Assembly: GCA_052143575.1 (NCBI GenBank)
Contig: JBKQSP010000059.1
Span: 1-64,000 of the forward strand
Length of the DNA stretch: 64,000 nucleotides
Source of the DNA: JAKACA01 sp052143575
Lineage (GTDB): Bacteria > Actinomycetota > Acidimicrobiia > Acidimicrobiales > Bog-793
Reading direction: 5' to 3'
The notes beneath the pieces were generated by a model. The model made no database searches and was not told the origin of the DNA. It was given only the letters and a program-made list of their open reading frames with translations. The position numbers were made by a program, and so were the translations under genes. Positions within the stretch are counted from its first letter, which is position 1, and every line of letters begins with the position of its first letter. Positions 27,539 through 36,120 of this stretch are shown here, piece by piece.

Positions 27539-28201
27539 TCACCGGCGGGCAATGACGAGGCAGCCTCGTTTCGTGAGCCAGAGCGGTGGCGAGACCCTCT
27601 CGGCGGCGCTCGCCGGTAGCAGGTGCGAGCGGCAGTAGCGCACGACAGCGTCGCCGTCGACGAGGTAGGCGAGGGGAGCGTCCCACGACTCGACCGTGAC
27701 CTCTCCGAACACCGAGGACACGATCTCTCCTGCTTCCTCGGCGTCGAAGCTCGTCGGCGGGTAGCCGTCGGTCAATTCCGGGTCGTTGCGCCGGCTCGCA
27801 GTGCTGGCGAGCAGGAGGCCGCCCGGTCGGAGCGCTCGGCGCGCCTCCTCGAGAGCCGTGCCGGGGTGAGAGAGGTGGTAGAGCATCCAGAGCATGGCGA
27901 CGGAACCGGCGCTGCCGTCGGCCACGGGCAGTCGGGTCGCCTCGGCCCTGAGCTTTCGTGCTCGGGCGTCGGCGCGCGCCAGCTGGGTCGGGGAGTTGTC
28001 GACGAGGACCGCCGGCCAGGCGCGCGGCAGCAGCGTCGCCAGACGGCCTTGTCCGCCACCGACGTCGATCGTGGGAGCGGCTCCTTCCGCCGTGACGAGG
28101 GCCGCCACGCGCTCGTGAACGTTGCCGAAGGGCCTCGTCGAGGAGTCGTCGCTCGCCCAACGGGCCGGGTCGGAGTCGTAATCCGGTGTGAGCGCGCTCA
28201 T
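27539..28201 (-). CDS. Class I SAM-dependent methyltransferase
   Basis: 220 residues from the ATG at 28201. SAM-binding motif I is IDVGGGQGRLA, followed by the acidic strand VLVDNS and the post-I PVADGSAGSV region as in UbiE/Methyltransf_11 enzymes. The substrate cannot be predicted. It is divergent from the MoxR operon. TATCGT lies 8 nt before the start with no clear Shine-Dalgarno sequence. Confidence 0.85.
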   Translation of the reverse strand: MSALTPDYDSDPARWASDDSSTRPFGNVHERVAALVTAEGAAPTIDVGGGQGRLATLLPRAWPAVLVDNSPTQLARADARARKLRAEATRLPVADGSAGSVAMLWMLYHLSHPGTALEEARRALRPGGLLLASTASRRNDPELTDGYPPTSFDAEEAGEIVSSVFGEVTVESWDAPLAYLVDGDAVVRYCRSHLLPASAAERVSPPLWLTKRGCLVIARR

Positions 28202-28209
28202 CCCATGCG

Positions 28210-28215
28210 ACGATA
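28210..28215 (-). promoter_or_regulatory. -10 box TATCGT for methyltransferase
   Basis: TATCGT on the minus strand ends 8 nt before the ATG at 28201, in the 87-bp divergent region shared with moxR. Confidence 0.4.
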
Positions 28216-28288
28216 CGCACCCTTTGTGCCGCCGAGCAGCAGGCAGGACTCGATGCAGCACAGCGGAGCCGGTACAAGGGGGCGTCGA

Positions 28289-29422
28289 GTGACCAGTACG
28301 CTGATGGGGGCACCTCAGAGGGAGATGGTGGCGGGTGAGCGACTCAAAGCCAGCGACATCGTGACGGCGGAGGACGCAGTGTCAGTCTTCGAGACGCAAC
28401 CGATGCCGGCACCCTCGGGTGCCGCCTCGCGGGACACTGACCGGCAGCCGCGCCGCTCGGGGGCGACCGGGGCCGGAATCACCCCGGATGACGCCGTCCG
28501 CGTTGCCGCCGAGCTGTTCGAGAACATCTCCACCGTTGTGAGAGGGACGCCGTACGCCTGCACCATCGCGACGACGGCCGTGTTCGCCGGCGGTCACCTG
28601 CTCATCGACGACGTCCCCGGCGTCGGCAAGACGATGCTCGCCAAGGCCGTGGCCGTCTCGATCGGTGCCCGCCTCGCCCGCATCCAGGGGCATCCCGACC
28701 TGCTGCCGTCCGACATCACCGGGGTGAGTGTCTACAACCAGGCGACCGAGGACTGGGAGTTCCGCCCGGGTCCGGTGTTCGCTCACGTCGTGCTCTTCGA
28801 CGAGCTGAACCGCACGCCACCCCGCAGCCAGGCCGCCCTCCTCGAAGCCATGGAGGAACGCCAGGTCAGCGTCGACGGCGAGTCGTGGCCCCTCCCCCAC
28901 CCCCATCTTGTCCTCGCCACGCAGAACCCGATCGACCAGGCGGGCACGTATCCCCTCGTCGAGAGCCAGATGGACCGTTTCCTCCTCGCCACGCGCCTCG
29001 GCTACCCCGACGCTGCCACGGAGGCCTCGCTCGCCCTCAGCCACGGCGCCCAGCCGCGCCTCACCGACCTGCATCCCGTCTGCTCGCCCGAGCTGCTCTC
29101 CGCCATCCAGGACGTCGTGTCCGACCTGCCGGTATCCAACGAGGTTGCCCACTACGCCGTCGCCATCGTGCGGGCGAGCCGAGAGGTACCCGGGATCCGG
29201 CTCGGTGGCAGCCCGCGAGCCACGATCGCTTTGCTGGCAGCTGCCCGCGCCAACGCCGTCGTTCGTGGCCGTACCTACGTCCTGCCCGATGACGTGAAGG
29301 CGGTCGCCATCTCGGTCCTCGCCCACCGCCTTGTGACGGAGGCGAGCGGTGCGGGCGCCCTCGAGTCAGGCGCTGCCGCCGTTCGCCATCTGCTGGAAAC
29401 CGTTCCCAGTCCCCGACCCTGA
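28289..29422 (+). CDS. moxR: MoxR-family AAA+ ATPase
   Basis: 377 residues from the GTG at 28289, which has AAGGGGG 6 nt upstream; several later in-frame starts exist. Walker A is DVPGVGKTML, Walker B LFDELNRTPP, sensor 1 VLATQNP, and the arginine-finger region DRFLL is intact. The first 65 residues are low-complexity. MoxR proteins are chaperone-like ATPases working with DUF58/VWA and transglutaminase partners, which are the next two genes. Confidence 0.93.
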   Translation: MTSTLMGAPQREMVAGERLKASDIVTAEDAVSVFETQPMPAPSGAASRDTDRQPRRSGATGAGITPDDAVRVAAELFENISTVVRGTPYACTIATTAVFAGGHLLIDDVPGVGKTMLAKAVAVSIGARLARIQGHPDLLPSDITGVSVYNQATEDWEFRPGPVFAHVVLFDELNRTPPRSQAALLEAMEERQVSVDGESWPLPHPHLVLATQNPIDQAGTYPLVESQMDRFLLATRLGYPDAATEASLALSHGAQPRLTDLHPVCSPELLSAIQDVVSDLPVSNEVAHYAVAIVRASREVPGIRLGGSPRATIALLAAARANAVVRGRTYVLPDDVKAVAISVLAHRLVTEASGAGALESGAAAVRHLLETVPSPRP

Positions 29423-29443
29423 GCCCGTGACTGAGCGGCGGGT

Positions 29444-30400
29444 GTGAGCAAGCGACGAGGGCCGACACCGCCGCCCGTCCACAGAGGCCGCCGGCGTCTC
29501 CGCCGGCTGCCGCGCCCCGATCGTTTCTTCGGGCCGGTCTTCTCGGCGCTCTTCCTGCTGTTCGCCTTTGCCGCCGTCGCCCACGCCAGCGGCTCGGGTT
29601 GGGTACAGGCAATCGGAGCCGTGACGGCGGGCCTTGCCGTCGTCGGCATGATCGGACCGGCAGTCCTGACGCCTCGCCTCACCGTCACGTGCGTGCAGGC
29701 ACCTCGCGATGCCACCCGGGGCGAGCCGCTCGTCATCGACGTCGTCGCCAGCCACGCCCTCCGCTGCACGCCGTCGCGGCCCGGCGGGCCGCCCGTCGTG
29801 CTCTCGCCGTCGGAGCCCGCTCGCCTCACGATCACTCCTCCGCACCGGGGAACGATGACGTCGGTGCGAGTCCGCTTGGCGACCGCAGCCCCCCTCGGGC
29901 TGCTCTGGTGGTCCGTCGATCGGTACGTCGTGCTGCCGACGACGATTGCCGTTGCCCCCGGCCTCAGCCACGGTACGGTCTACGGCAGCGAGGCGACGGG
30001 GGACGAGGAGGGCCACGGACGCCCGATCCTCGCCCTCACCGGGGACATCCGCGGCGTGCGCGCCTACCGCCACGGCGACAGCCGGCGGCGGGTTCACTGG
30101 CGAGCCACCGCCCACACCGCATCCCTCATGGTTCGAGAGACCGAAGAGGTCCCGGACACGCCGATCAGGATCGTGGCCGAGCTCTCCGAGGATCCGGCGC
30201 GCTCCGATGAGGAGGCCTCCGACCTGATGGGTGCCATCGACGGCCTCCTCGCAGCCGGCAAGCGCGTCCTGCTCGAGACCGTCGAGGGCGGTGAGCGCAT
30301 CTCTGCCCTCGTCCCGGACCGCCGCAGCGCCGGCCGCCGCCTGGCGCGGGCGGGGCGCAACCCGTACGCCGACCTGCCGGCGGGAGGGCGGACCGGATGA
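29444..30400 (+). CDS. DUF58 domain membrane protein
   Basis: 318 residues from a GTG. Basic N-terminus, two helices at about 28-50 and 53-72, then the DUF58 domain with its signature GVRAYRHGDSRRRVHWRATA near residue 205. DUF58 proteins are usual partners of MoxR ATPases, with a degenerate VWA-like domain. The stop overlaps the transglutaminase gene by ATGA. Confidence 0.9.
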   Translation: MSKRRGPTPPPVHRGRRRLRRLPRPDRFFGPVFSALFLLFAFAAVAHASGSGWVQAIGAVTAGLAVVGMIGPAVLTPRLTVTCVQAPRDATRGEPLVIDVVASHALRCTPSRPGGPPVVLSPSEPARLTITPPHRGTMTSVRVRLATAAPLGLLWWSVDRYVVLPTTIAVAPGLSHGTVYGSEATGDEEGHGRPILALTGDIRGVRAYRHGDSRRRVHWRATAHTASLMVRETEEVPDTPIRIVAELSEDPARSDEEASDLMGAIDGLLAAGKRVLLETVEGGERISALVPDRRSAGRRLARAGRNPYADLPAGGRTG

Positions 30401-32544
30401 GATCGCCGCAGGAGCGGGCGGGTTTCTTCGAGATGGTGCGCAAGGCGAACGCCCCGCACTCGCCGGAGAGCTCCATGTTCTTCCGGATGTCGACCCTCGT
30501 CGCCGTCCTGGTCGGGATCTTTGCCTGTGCCTCCGTCGGCGAGCTCTCCTCGGCCTCGGCACTTGCGGCCGCCATCGCCATCGCCGTGGGCATGACGTTC
30601 TCCGCCCTCACCCGCAACCGGCCCTGGCAGTGGGTGAAGATCCTCCTCGCCGGCGCCGTCATCGCCGTCTTCGTGCAGTTCGTCTACGAGGTCTTCGGAG
30701 CCGCCCACACCGGGGAGCTGAGCTCGATCGAGCTCCCGCTCGCCGGCCTGTTCACCTGGGTACAGGTCGTACATGCCTTCGACGTCCCCGCCAGGCGTGA
30801 CCTGCTCTTCTCCGTGGCAGCGGCCGGGGCGCTCATCACGGTGGCGGCCGCCCAGGCGGTTTCCGCCGGTTTCCTCGCCTGGGTGGCCGTTTGGCTCGCC
30901 GCCACCGTCATCGCCCTCGCCTGCTCCTGGAGGTCGATGTCGGGCGGGCGTGGCCGGCTTCCGATCGGCGGCCTCCTCGGCGCCACGCTCCTCGTGCTCG
31001 TGTTGGCGGTTCTGCTCGATGCCGTCCTGCCGCCGCCGAAGGCGTCGCAGGAGATCACGTTGCCCAACTCCCTCACGTCCTACCTCGCCCTGCCCGACGC
31101 CGGGGGCTTGACCGAGGGCGGCGCCAACCCGACGGAACCGGCGCAGGCGGGCCGCCCCGGCGGTGTCGGCGGCTACGTCGGCATGGCCGGTCCCCTCGAC
31201 ACGGCGCTGCGGGGTTCGCTCGGGAACCAGATCGTCATGCGGGTGCGCGCCAACTCGCCTGGTTATTTCCTCGGTCTCACCTACACGTCGTGGAACGGTC
31301 AGAGCTGGACGAACCCGGGAAAGTGCGCCACGGTCGAGGAGAGCACGGGCTCGCCCTTCTCGATGCCCGAAGAGCCCGCAGGCGGCGGTGCACCGAGCTC
31401 GTTCCAGCAGTCGGACGTCGCCGGATCGCAGAACGTCCAGACGTTCTATGTCGAACAGCCGCTCCCAAACATCCTTTTCGGGACATCCGAGCCGTGGCAG
31501 ATCTACTTCCCTTCCCACAGCCTCGTCTTCGGATGCGACAACTCCATCCGATCCACGATCGCCATGACGCCCGGGACCGTGTACACCGTCATCTCGCAGG
31601 ACAACGAGGTGACGCCGGCCGAACTGCGGGACGTCCCGGCGTCGCCGCTCTCGGCGATGGCGCGGGCGTACTTCCGCCTCGACCTGCAGCTGCCGTCGCC
31701 GGACCGCTACGCCAGGGTGGAGGCGCTCACGCGCTCGATCATCGCCGAGGCTCATGCCCGCACCCTCCTCGGTGAGGTGCAGGCGCTCGAGCGCTGGATG
31801 GGATCTCACACGCAGTACTCGACCGACATCCCCCCTCTGTTGCCCGGCCAGGACGCCGTCGACGAATTCCTCTTCGGGAACCGCACCGGCTACTGCGAGC
31901 AGATATCGACAGCGCTCGCCGTCATGCTGCGATCTGTCGGCGTGCCCACCCGCGAGGCGACCGGTTACGTACCCGGCTCGTTCGACCCGCTCAGTGACCT
32001 GTACGAGATCCAGGCAAAGGATGCCCATGCCTGGGTGCAGGTGTACTTCCCCGGTCACGGCTGGCAGAGCTTCGACCCCACGACCTACGTGCCCTTGGCA
32101 CCGGCCGACCCCGGCACCGTGCTCCTCTCCGACATCTGGCACCTGATCGCCGGGTTGCCCTGGCTTCCGATCGGGATCGTCGCCGGCGCCGTGGCGGCCG
32201 TTCTCGGTCGCCGTCTCGAGGTGCGCAGGCGCCGCGCCCTCCCGAAGACCTGGGCCGGGCGCCTGGCCCTTCGCCTCGAGCGGGCAGGCGCCCGCGGCGG
32301 CCTTCCACGGGCGCCGGCCGAGACCTTGGCGGAGTATGCCGAGCGGCTGCGGGCGGCCGACCCCTCGGCTGGCCTCAGCAGCTTGCCCGAGCTCGTCGAG
32401 CTGCTGTCACTTGCTGCCTACGCCGGCCGGCAGCCGTCCTCGGCAGAGCAGGCGGGGGCCGAACAAGCCGTGAAGGCCGTGCGGTCGGCGCTGGGACGCA
32501 CGTGGCGTGTACGAAGGCGCCGCCGAGCCGTCGCCTTCAGCTGA
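30397..32544 (+). CDS. TgpA-like transglutaminase membrane protein
   Basis: 715 residues. Six helices fill the first 215 residues; an exported transglutaminase-like domain follows with Cys in NRTGYCEQIST, His in DAHAWVQVYF and Asp in FDPTTY, the Cys-His-Asp triad of the family. A further helix and a cytoplasmic DUF4129-like tail end the protein. Last gene of the moxR-DUF58-transglutaminase operon; the extracellular substrate is unknown. Its 3' end overlaps the opposing reductase gene by 8 nt. Confidence 0.92.
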   Translation: MRSPQERAGFFEMVRKANAPHSPESSMFFRMSTLVAVLVGIFACASVGELSSASALAAAIAIAVGMTFSALTRNRPWQWVKILLAGAVIAVFVQFVYEVFGAAHTGELSSIELPLAGLFTWVQVVHAFDVPARRDLLFSVAAAGALITVAAAQAVSAGFLAWVAVWLAATVIALACSWRSMSGGRGRLPIGGLLGATLLVLVLAVLLDAVLPPPKASQEITLPNSLTSYLALPDAGGLTEGGANPTEPAQAGRPGGVGGYVGMAGPLDTALRGSLGNQIVMRVRANSPGYFLGLTYTSWNGQSWTNPGKCATVEESTGSPFSMPEEPAGGGAPSSFQQSDVAGSQNVQTFYVEQPLPNILFGTSEPWQIYFPSHSLVFGCDNSIRSTIAMTPGTVYTVISQDNEVTPAELRDVPASPLSAMARAYFRLDLQLPSPDRYARVEALTRSIIAEAHARTLLGEVQALERWMGSHTQYSTDIPPLLPGQDAVDEFLFGNRTGYCEQISTALAVMLRSVGVPTREATGYVPGSFDPLSDLYEIQAKDAHAWVQVYFPGHGWQSFDPTTYVPLAPADPGTVLLSDIWHLIAGLPWLPIGIVAGAVAAVLGRRLEVRRRRALPKTWAGRLALRLERAGARGGLPRAPAETLAEYAERLRAADPSAGLSSLPELVELLSLAAYAGRQPSSAEQAGAEQAVKAVRSALGRTWRVRRRRRAVAFS

Positions 32545-33814
32545 ACAACGCCTTCGCCTCCTCCATCGTGGCAGAGCGCTCGAGGAGGGGCCGCAGGGTC
32601 ATCACGTGCCGCGGCCTCGCGAAGCCCACGACCGCCTCCAGGCGGCCGCCTCTCCCGTGCAGGGCGAGGAAGCGGCGCTCGGAAGGGTCACCCTCGACCA
32701 CGACGACGTCGTCGTCTGGCCGCGGCATGCCGAGCACCTGAATCTTCACGTTGTACTGGTCCGACCACACGTAGGGCACGAGGTAGGAGGTGGGGCCGTC
32801 CTCGGCGGCGCTGAGGAGCCCGAGGCTCCTCAGCAGGCTCGACGCCGCCTGGTCGCCCTGCTCAGCGGCGTTCGTCCGGTGCTCGACGCGTACCGTGTCG
32901 CCGTTGCCGGGGTCGCCGGGAGCAGAAGCGGGGCGGCGCAACGGCCAGCGCGCGACATCGCCTGCCACGACGACACCCGGCGCGGCAACGAGCGACTCGT
33001 CGCACACGATGCCGTCGGCCCCGGCAAGAAGGCCCGCTCCCTCCAGCCAGGACAGCGAGGGGGCTGCACCGATGCCCACGAGGAGCGCATCGACCTCCAG
33101 CGCCTCTCCGCTCGACAGCCGGCACCGCAACGGCCCCAGCCCACCCGACGGGCCGACCCCCCCGACCTCGACGGACTCGATGACCGTGCGCAGGTGGAAC
33201 CGGACGCCCTCCTCCCGATGCATGAGCTCGCAGGCGCCGCCGGAGACGGGGCCGAGGACTCGGCCGAGTGGCACCTCGAGCGGTTCGACGATCGTGACGT
33301 CCACCCCGAGGCGGCGAGCGGTGGCGGCCACCTCGAGCCCGATGAAACCCGCGCCGGCAAGCCCGAGACGAGCTCCGGGCCTCGCCAGCACCTCCCGCAA
33401 GGCGAGGGCGTCGTCGAGGGTGCGGAGCACGTAGGCACCCGGGAGGTCGCTGATGCCGGGCAACCGCCGCGCCGCTGAGCCGGTCGCCAGGACGAGCCCG
33501 TCGAACTCGACGACCTCACCCGAGGCGAGGCGGAGACGCCGTGCCTCGAGGTCGAGGGCGACGGCTCGGTGCGTTGGCCCAAGACGCAGATCGAGCCCGA
33601 GGGGGGCTATCTGCTCGGGCGAACGGAGCAGGACACGATCGAGCTCCCACTCGCCGGCGAGAAACTGCTTCGACAGCGGCGGCCGGTCGTACGGCAGATG
33701 AGGCTCGTCGCCGACGAGCGTGATGCCCCCTTCGTATCCCCGCTCCCGCAGGCCTTCGCAGGCACGCAGCCCTGCCAGGCCGGCTCCGACGACGGCGATG
33801 GACCCTGCGGGCAT
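32537..33814 (-). CDS. FAD-dependent ferredoxin reductase-type oxidoreductase
   Basis: 425 residues. FAD-binding VVGAGLAGLRACEGL at the N-terminus, YDRPPLSK (typical of rubredoxin/rhodocoxin/putidaredoxin reductases), LATGSAARRLPG, and the NAD-binding GAGFIGLEVAATAR near 150. It should pass electrons from NAD(P)H to a ferredoxin. A cytochrome P450 lies 2.3 kb away, so it may belong to that redox chain, but no ferredoxin gene is visible between them. Confidence 0.9.
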   Translation of the reverse strand: MPAGSIAVVGAGLAGLRACEGLRERGYEGGITLVGDEPHLPYDRPPLSKQFLAGEWELDRVLLRSPEQIAPLGLDLRLGPTHRAVALDLEARRLRLASGEVVEFDGLVLATGSAARRLPGISDLPGAYVLRTLDDALALREVLARPGARLGLAGAGFIGLEVAATARRLGVDVTIVEPLEVPLGRVLGPVSGGACELMHREEGVRFHLRTVIESVEVGGVGPSGGLGPLRCRLSSGEALEVDALLVGIGAAPSLSWLEGAGLLAGADGIVCDESLVAAPGVVVAGDVARWPLRRPASAPGDPGNGDTVRVEHRTNAAEQGDQAASSLLRSLGLLSAAEDGPTSYLVPYVWSDQYNVKIQVLGMPRPDDDVVVVEGDPSERRFLALHGRGGRLEAVVGFARPRHVMTLRPLLERSATMEEAKALFS

Positions 33815-33820
33815 GAGCGG

Positions 33821-35173
33821 TTACCTCGTCTCGATCGTCCCCGGTGCCGGCGCCGTGCCGTCCGGCGCCTCGAACCTATCCGCCGCGTTGTCCGGGAGAA
33901 AACGCTCCGCCTCGGCGGCGAGGGCGAGCACCCCCTTGCTGAGCTCGCTGCCGGGTTCAACGGTGCGCTCATCACCCTGCTGTGCCACGGGGAGGCGCAC
34001 CCACTGCTCCCTCCTCGTCAACAGATAGACGGCTGCGGCCCCGACGACGGCAGCAATGGCAACGAGGAGGTAGCGGTAGTCCACGTGACTGACGAGGGCG
34101 GCACCGACGGCGATGGAGAGCGTCTGCGGCACCGAGGTCAAGGTGTCAGCGGCTGCCGACACGCGGCCCTGCAGCTCGTTCGGTGTCCGCCGCTGCAGAA
34201 GGGTCATGAAGCCGACGATGATGAGGGGCAGGCTGGCGCCAAGGATGACGATGCCGGCGAAAACCGACGCCATGTTGGCGAAGATCTCGAACAGGGCGCC
34301 GCCCGCCAGCATGACGAGGCCGGCCCCCACGACGGGACCCTCGCCGAAGCGCCGCACCGCCCTCGCCGACATGACGCCACCGCCGACGGCTCCGACACCC
34401 TGCACGGCGATGACGACGCCGAGGAAGGGCGGCGCCCGGTGCAGCCCGAGACTGACGATGGCAAAGGCGATCGACTCGAAGAAGCCGATCACGAGGCACG
34501 CCAGCGCCGTGGCGACGACGATCTGGCGCAGCACGAGGGTGCGCCAGAGGTGGCGCACCCCGGCAGTGATCTCCTCCCAGCGGTGCTGCTCGACCGGCAC
34601 GGGACGCTCTTCGGCCACTCGCACGAAGGCGAGGGCAAACGCGGCGATGAGGAACGTCGCCGAGTCCATGATGGCGACGGTGCCGCCTCCGAACGCCGCG
34701 AAGAGGGCGGCGCCGGTGAGCGGTCCGAACAACCGGAGGCCCTCGCGTACCGTTTGCAGGAAGCCGTTGGCGTCGCCGAGCAGGTCGGCGTCGAGCATCG
34801 TGACCAAGAGGCCGGATTGAGCGGAGCTGAGGAACGAGTAGACGGTGCCGTAGAGGAAGGCGATGAGCCAGATGAGCCACACCTGACTGCGCCCGTGCAC
34901 GAACAGCAGGCCGAGCACGACGATGGCGCCGGCGAGGTTCGCCCAGATGAGCACGGGCCGACGGCGCAGGCGGTCGACGACGAGGCCGGCGAGGGGAGCC
35001 AAGAGCGTCGCCAGCCCGAAGAAAAAGAACGTCAGGCCAGCCAGGCCCGAGCTGCCGGTCAGCTCCTTCACCCAGATGCCCATGGCGAGCCAGAGGGCGA
35101 CGTCTCCGAAGAGCGAGAACGTCTGGCCGCCGAGATACCAGCGGGCATTCGGGATCTGAAGCAGCCGCTTCAC
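33821..35173 (-). CDS. MFS exporter (EntS/MFS_3-like)
   Basis: 450 residues, 12 predicted helices. The start NARWYLGGQTFSLFGDVALW and the LVDRLRRRPVL loop between helices 2 and 3 are typical of drug or siderophore exporters of the MFS_3 group. Its start overlaps the regulator stop by ATGA, so it is co-expressed with and probably controlled by that ArsR-type protein. Substrate unknown. Confidence 0.88.
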   Translation of the reverse strand: MKRLLQIPNARWYLGGQTFSLFGDVALWLAMGIWVKELTGSSGLAGLTFFFFGLATLLAPLAGLVVDRLRRRPVLIWANLAGAIVVLGLLFVHGRSQVWLIWLIAFLYGTVYSFLSSAQSGLLVTMLDADLLGDANGFLQTVREGLRLFGPLTGAALFAAFGGGTVAIMDSATFLIAAFALAFVRVAEERPVPVEQHRWEEITAGVRHLWRTLVLRQIVVATALACLVIGFFESIAFAIVSLGLHRAPPFLGVVIAVQGVGAVGGGVMSARAVRRFGEGPVVGAGLVMLAGGALFEIFANMASVFAGIVILGASLPLIIVGFMTLLQRRTPNELQGRVSAAADTLTSVPQTLSIAVGAALVSHVDYRYLLVAIAAVVGAAAVYLLTRREQWVRLPVAQQGDERTVEPGSELSKGVLALAAEAERFLPDNAADRFEAPDGTAPAPGTIETR

Positions 35174-35892
35174 CGCTCGGGCCCGATGTACGGATAGCCG
35201 AAGGTGACGATCTCGACGGGTCGGGAGGCTTCCGGCCGCAGGGAGGCATCGGCGTTGCGGTCGTGATAGCGCTCGAGGATGACGAGGACCTCCTTCTGGA
35301 TCTCGAGGAGCTCGGCTGAGGTCAGGTGCAGCAAGAACTCACCGGCACTTGCGGCCTCTTGCCATTCCACCGGGTAGTGGCTGCGCACACGCTGCCACTG
35401 CGTGAAGCGCTCGATCCAGCGCTGCACGAGAAGGCCCTCGAGAGCGGTCGAGGCGGCACCCATCTCCGGGTCGCCGCTGGCGGCAGAGAACCGAACGCCC
35501 CGCGTCGCCAACCTCCATGGCCGCCGCCGACCGGGGGCGTCGCCCGCCTCTTCCACGAAGCCGTACTTGGCGAGCTGGCGCAGGTGGAACGAGCACGTCG
35601 TCGGCGACTCGCCGATCAGTTCGCCCGCTTCGGTCGCCGTCAACGCCTGATGCAGGTTGAGGACTTCGAGCAGGGCGAGACGCACGGGGTGCGTCATGGC
35701 CCGCAGCTCCCGCGGGTCGGTGAGCTCTCGCGTGCCGCCCTCGACGGCGCCGTGTTCGCCTTCGCCGGCGCCGGCCGCCGGATCCGACTCAGCAGTCCCG
35801 GATTCCGGCTCGGCCTCGGGCCCGGCGGACCCGTCGGGCTCGGCCGAGGCGTCGACGGCCTCGCCTGACGGCACCGCCGTCGTGCCCGTCAC
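35170..35892 (-). CDS. ArsR-type winged-helix regulator with acidic N-terminal tail
   Basis: 240 residues from the GTG at 35892, which overlaps the leader ORF stop as GTGA; the frame is open to a GTG at 35973. An Ala/Pro/Glu/Gly-rich tail of about 55 residues precedes the DNA-binding domain: LRAMTHPVRLALLEVL, then ATEAGELIGESPTTCSFHL, a typical HTH_20/ArsR helix-turn-helix. No metal-binding Cys cluster is evident, so the ligand is probably organic. It likely binds the 26-bp palindrome over its own promoter and represses the MFS exporter. Confidence 0.82.
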   Translation of the reverse strand: MTGTTAVPSGEAVDASAEPDGSAGPEAEPESGTAESDPAAGAGEGEHGAVEGGTRELTDPRELRAMTHPVRLALLEVLNLHQALTATEAGELIGESPTTCSFHLRQLAKYGFVEEAGDAPGRRRPWRLATRGVRFSAASGDPEMGAASTALEGLLVQRWIERFTQWQRVRSHYPVEWQEAASAGEFLLHLTSAELLEIQKEVLVILERYHDRNADASLRPEASRPVEIVTFGYPYIGPER

Positions 35893-36041
35893 CTTCGCGG
35901 CATCCCCGTGGAGATCAAGGGGGCCCGAGTCTCCGACGGCCAGGCACGCCGGAACTTGCCTTCGAGCACCCACCAGCGCCGCCGGGCGGGGCGGCAGTCG
36001 GCACCGTTGTCGCTTCGCTTCTCAGTCCTGTGGAGAGTCAT
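35889..36041 (-). CDS. 50-residue leader ORF coupled to the ArsR-type regulator
   Basis: ATG at 36041 sits at the predicted transcription start, 7 nt after TATAAT, so it would be read leaderless. It encodes 50 residues rich in Arg and Trp (RRRWWVLEGKF in the middle) and its TGA overlaps the GTG of the regulator. GAGAG/CTCTC (36033-36046) can pair around the ATG. It may be a translated leader whose reading sets regulator expression, or a genuine small protein. I recognise no family. Confidence 0.5.
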   Translation of the reverse strand: MTLHRTEKRSDNGADCRPARRRWWVLEGKFRRAWPSETRAPLISTGMPRR

Positions 36042-36048
36042 CTCTCGC

Positions 36049-36076
36049 ATTATAGCTCTCGATAGATATCTGTCAA
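36049..36076 (-). promoter_or_regulatory. Consensus promoter TTGACA-16-TATAAT for the regulator/exporter operon
   Basis: On the minus strand, TTGACA (36076-36071) and TATAAT (36054-36049) match the sigma-70-type consensus perfectly with a 16-nt spacer. It is the best promoter in the window and is overlapped by a palindromic operator. Confidence 0.85.
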
Positions 36077-36080
36077 GAGC
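36055..36080. promoter_or_regulatory. 26-bp imperfect palindrome covering -35 and spacer (operator)
   Basis: The 26 bp starting GCTCTCGATAGAT read the same on the other strand except at two symmetric pairs of positions (four bases), with AGATATCT at the centre. It covers the -35 and the whole spacer of the regulator promoter, where a repressor dimer would block RNA polymerase. The divergent P450 start is 41 bp away and may share control. Confidence 0.7.
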
Positions 36081-36120
36081 ATTCTCTCGACAATCTCGAT
36101 GGCCGGTTACAGAGGCAACC

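Noticed and set aside
30094..32142. Long minus-strand frame of about 680 codons
   Set aside because: It is antisense to the transglutaminase gene, has Arg/Gly/Glu-biased composition and no domain; it follows from the high third-position GC of the true gene.
33569..35197. Long plus-strand frame of about 540 codons
   Set aside because: Antisense to the MFS exporter and reductase; composition is Asp/Gly/Glu/Arg-rich with no recognisable motif.
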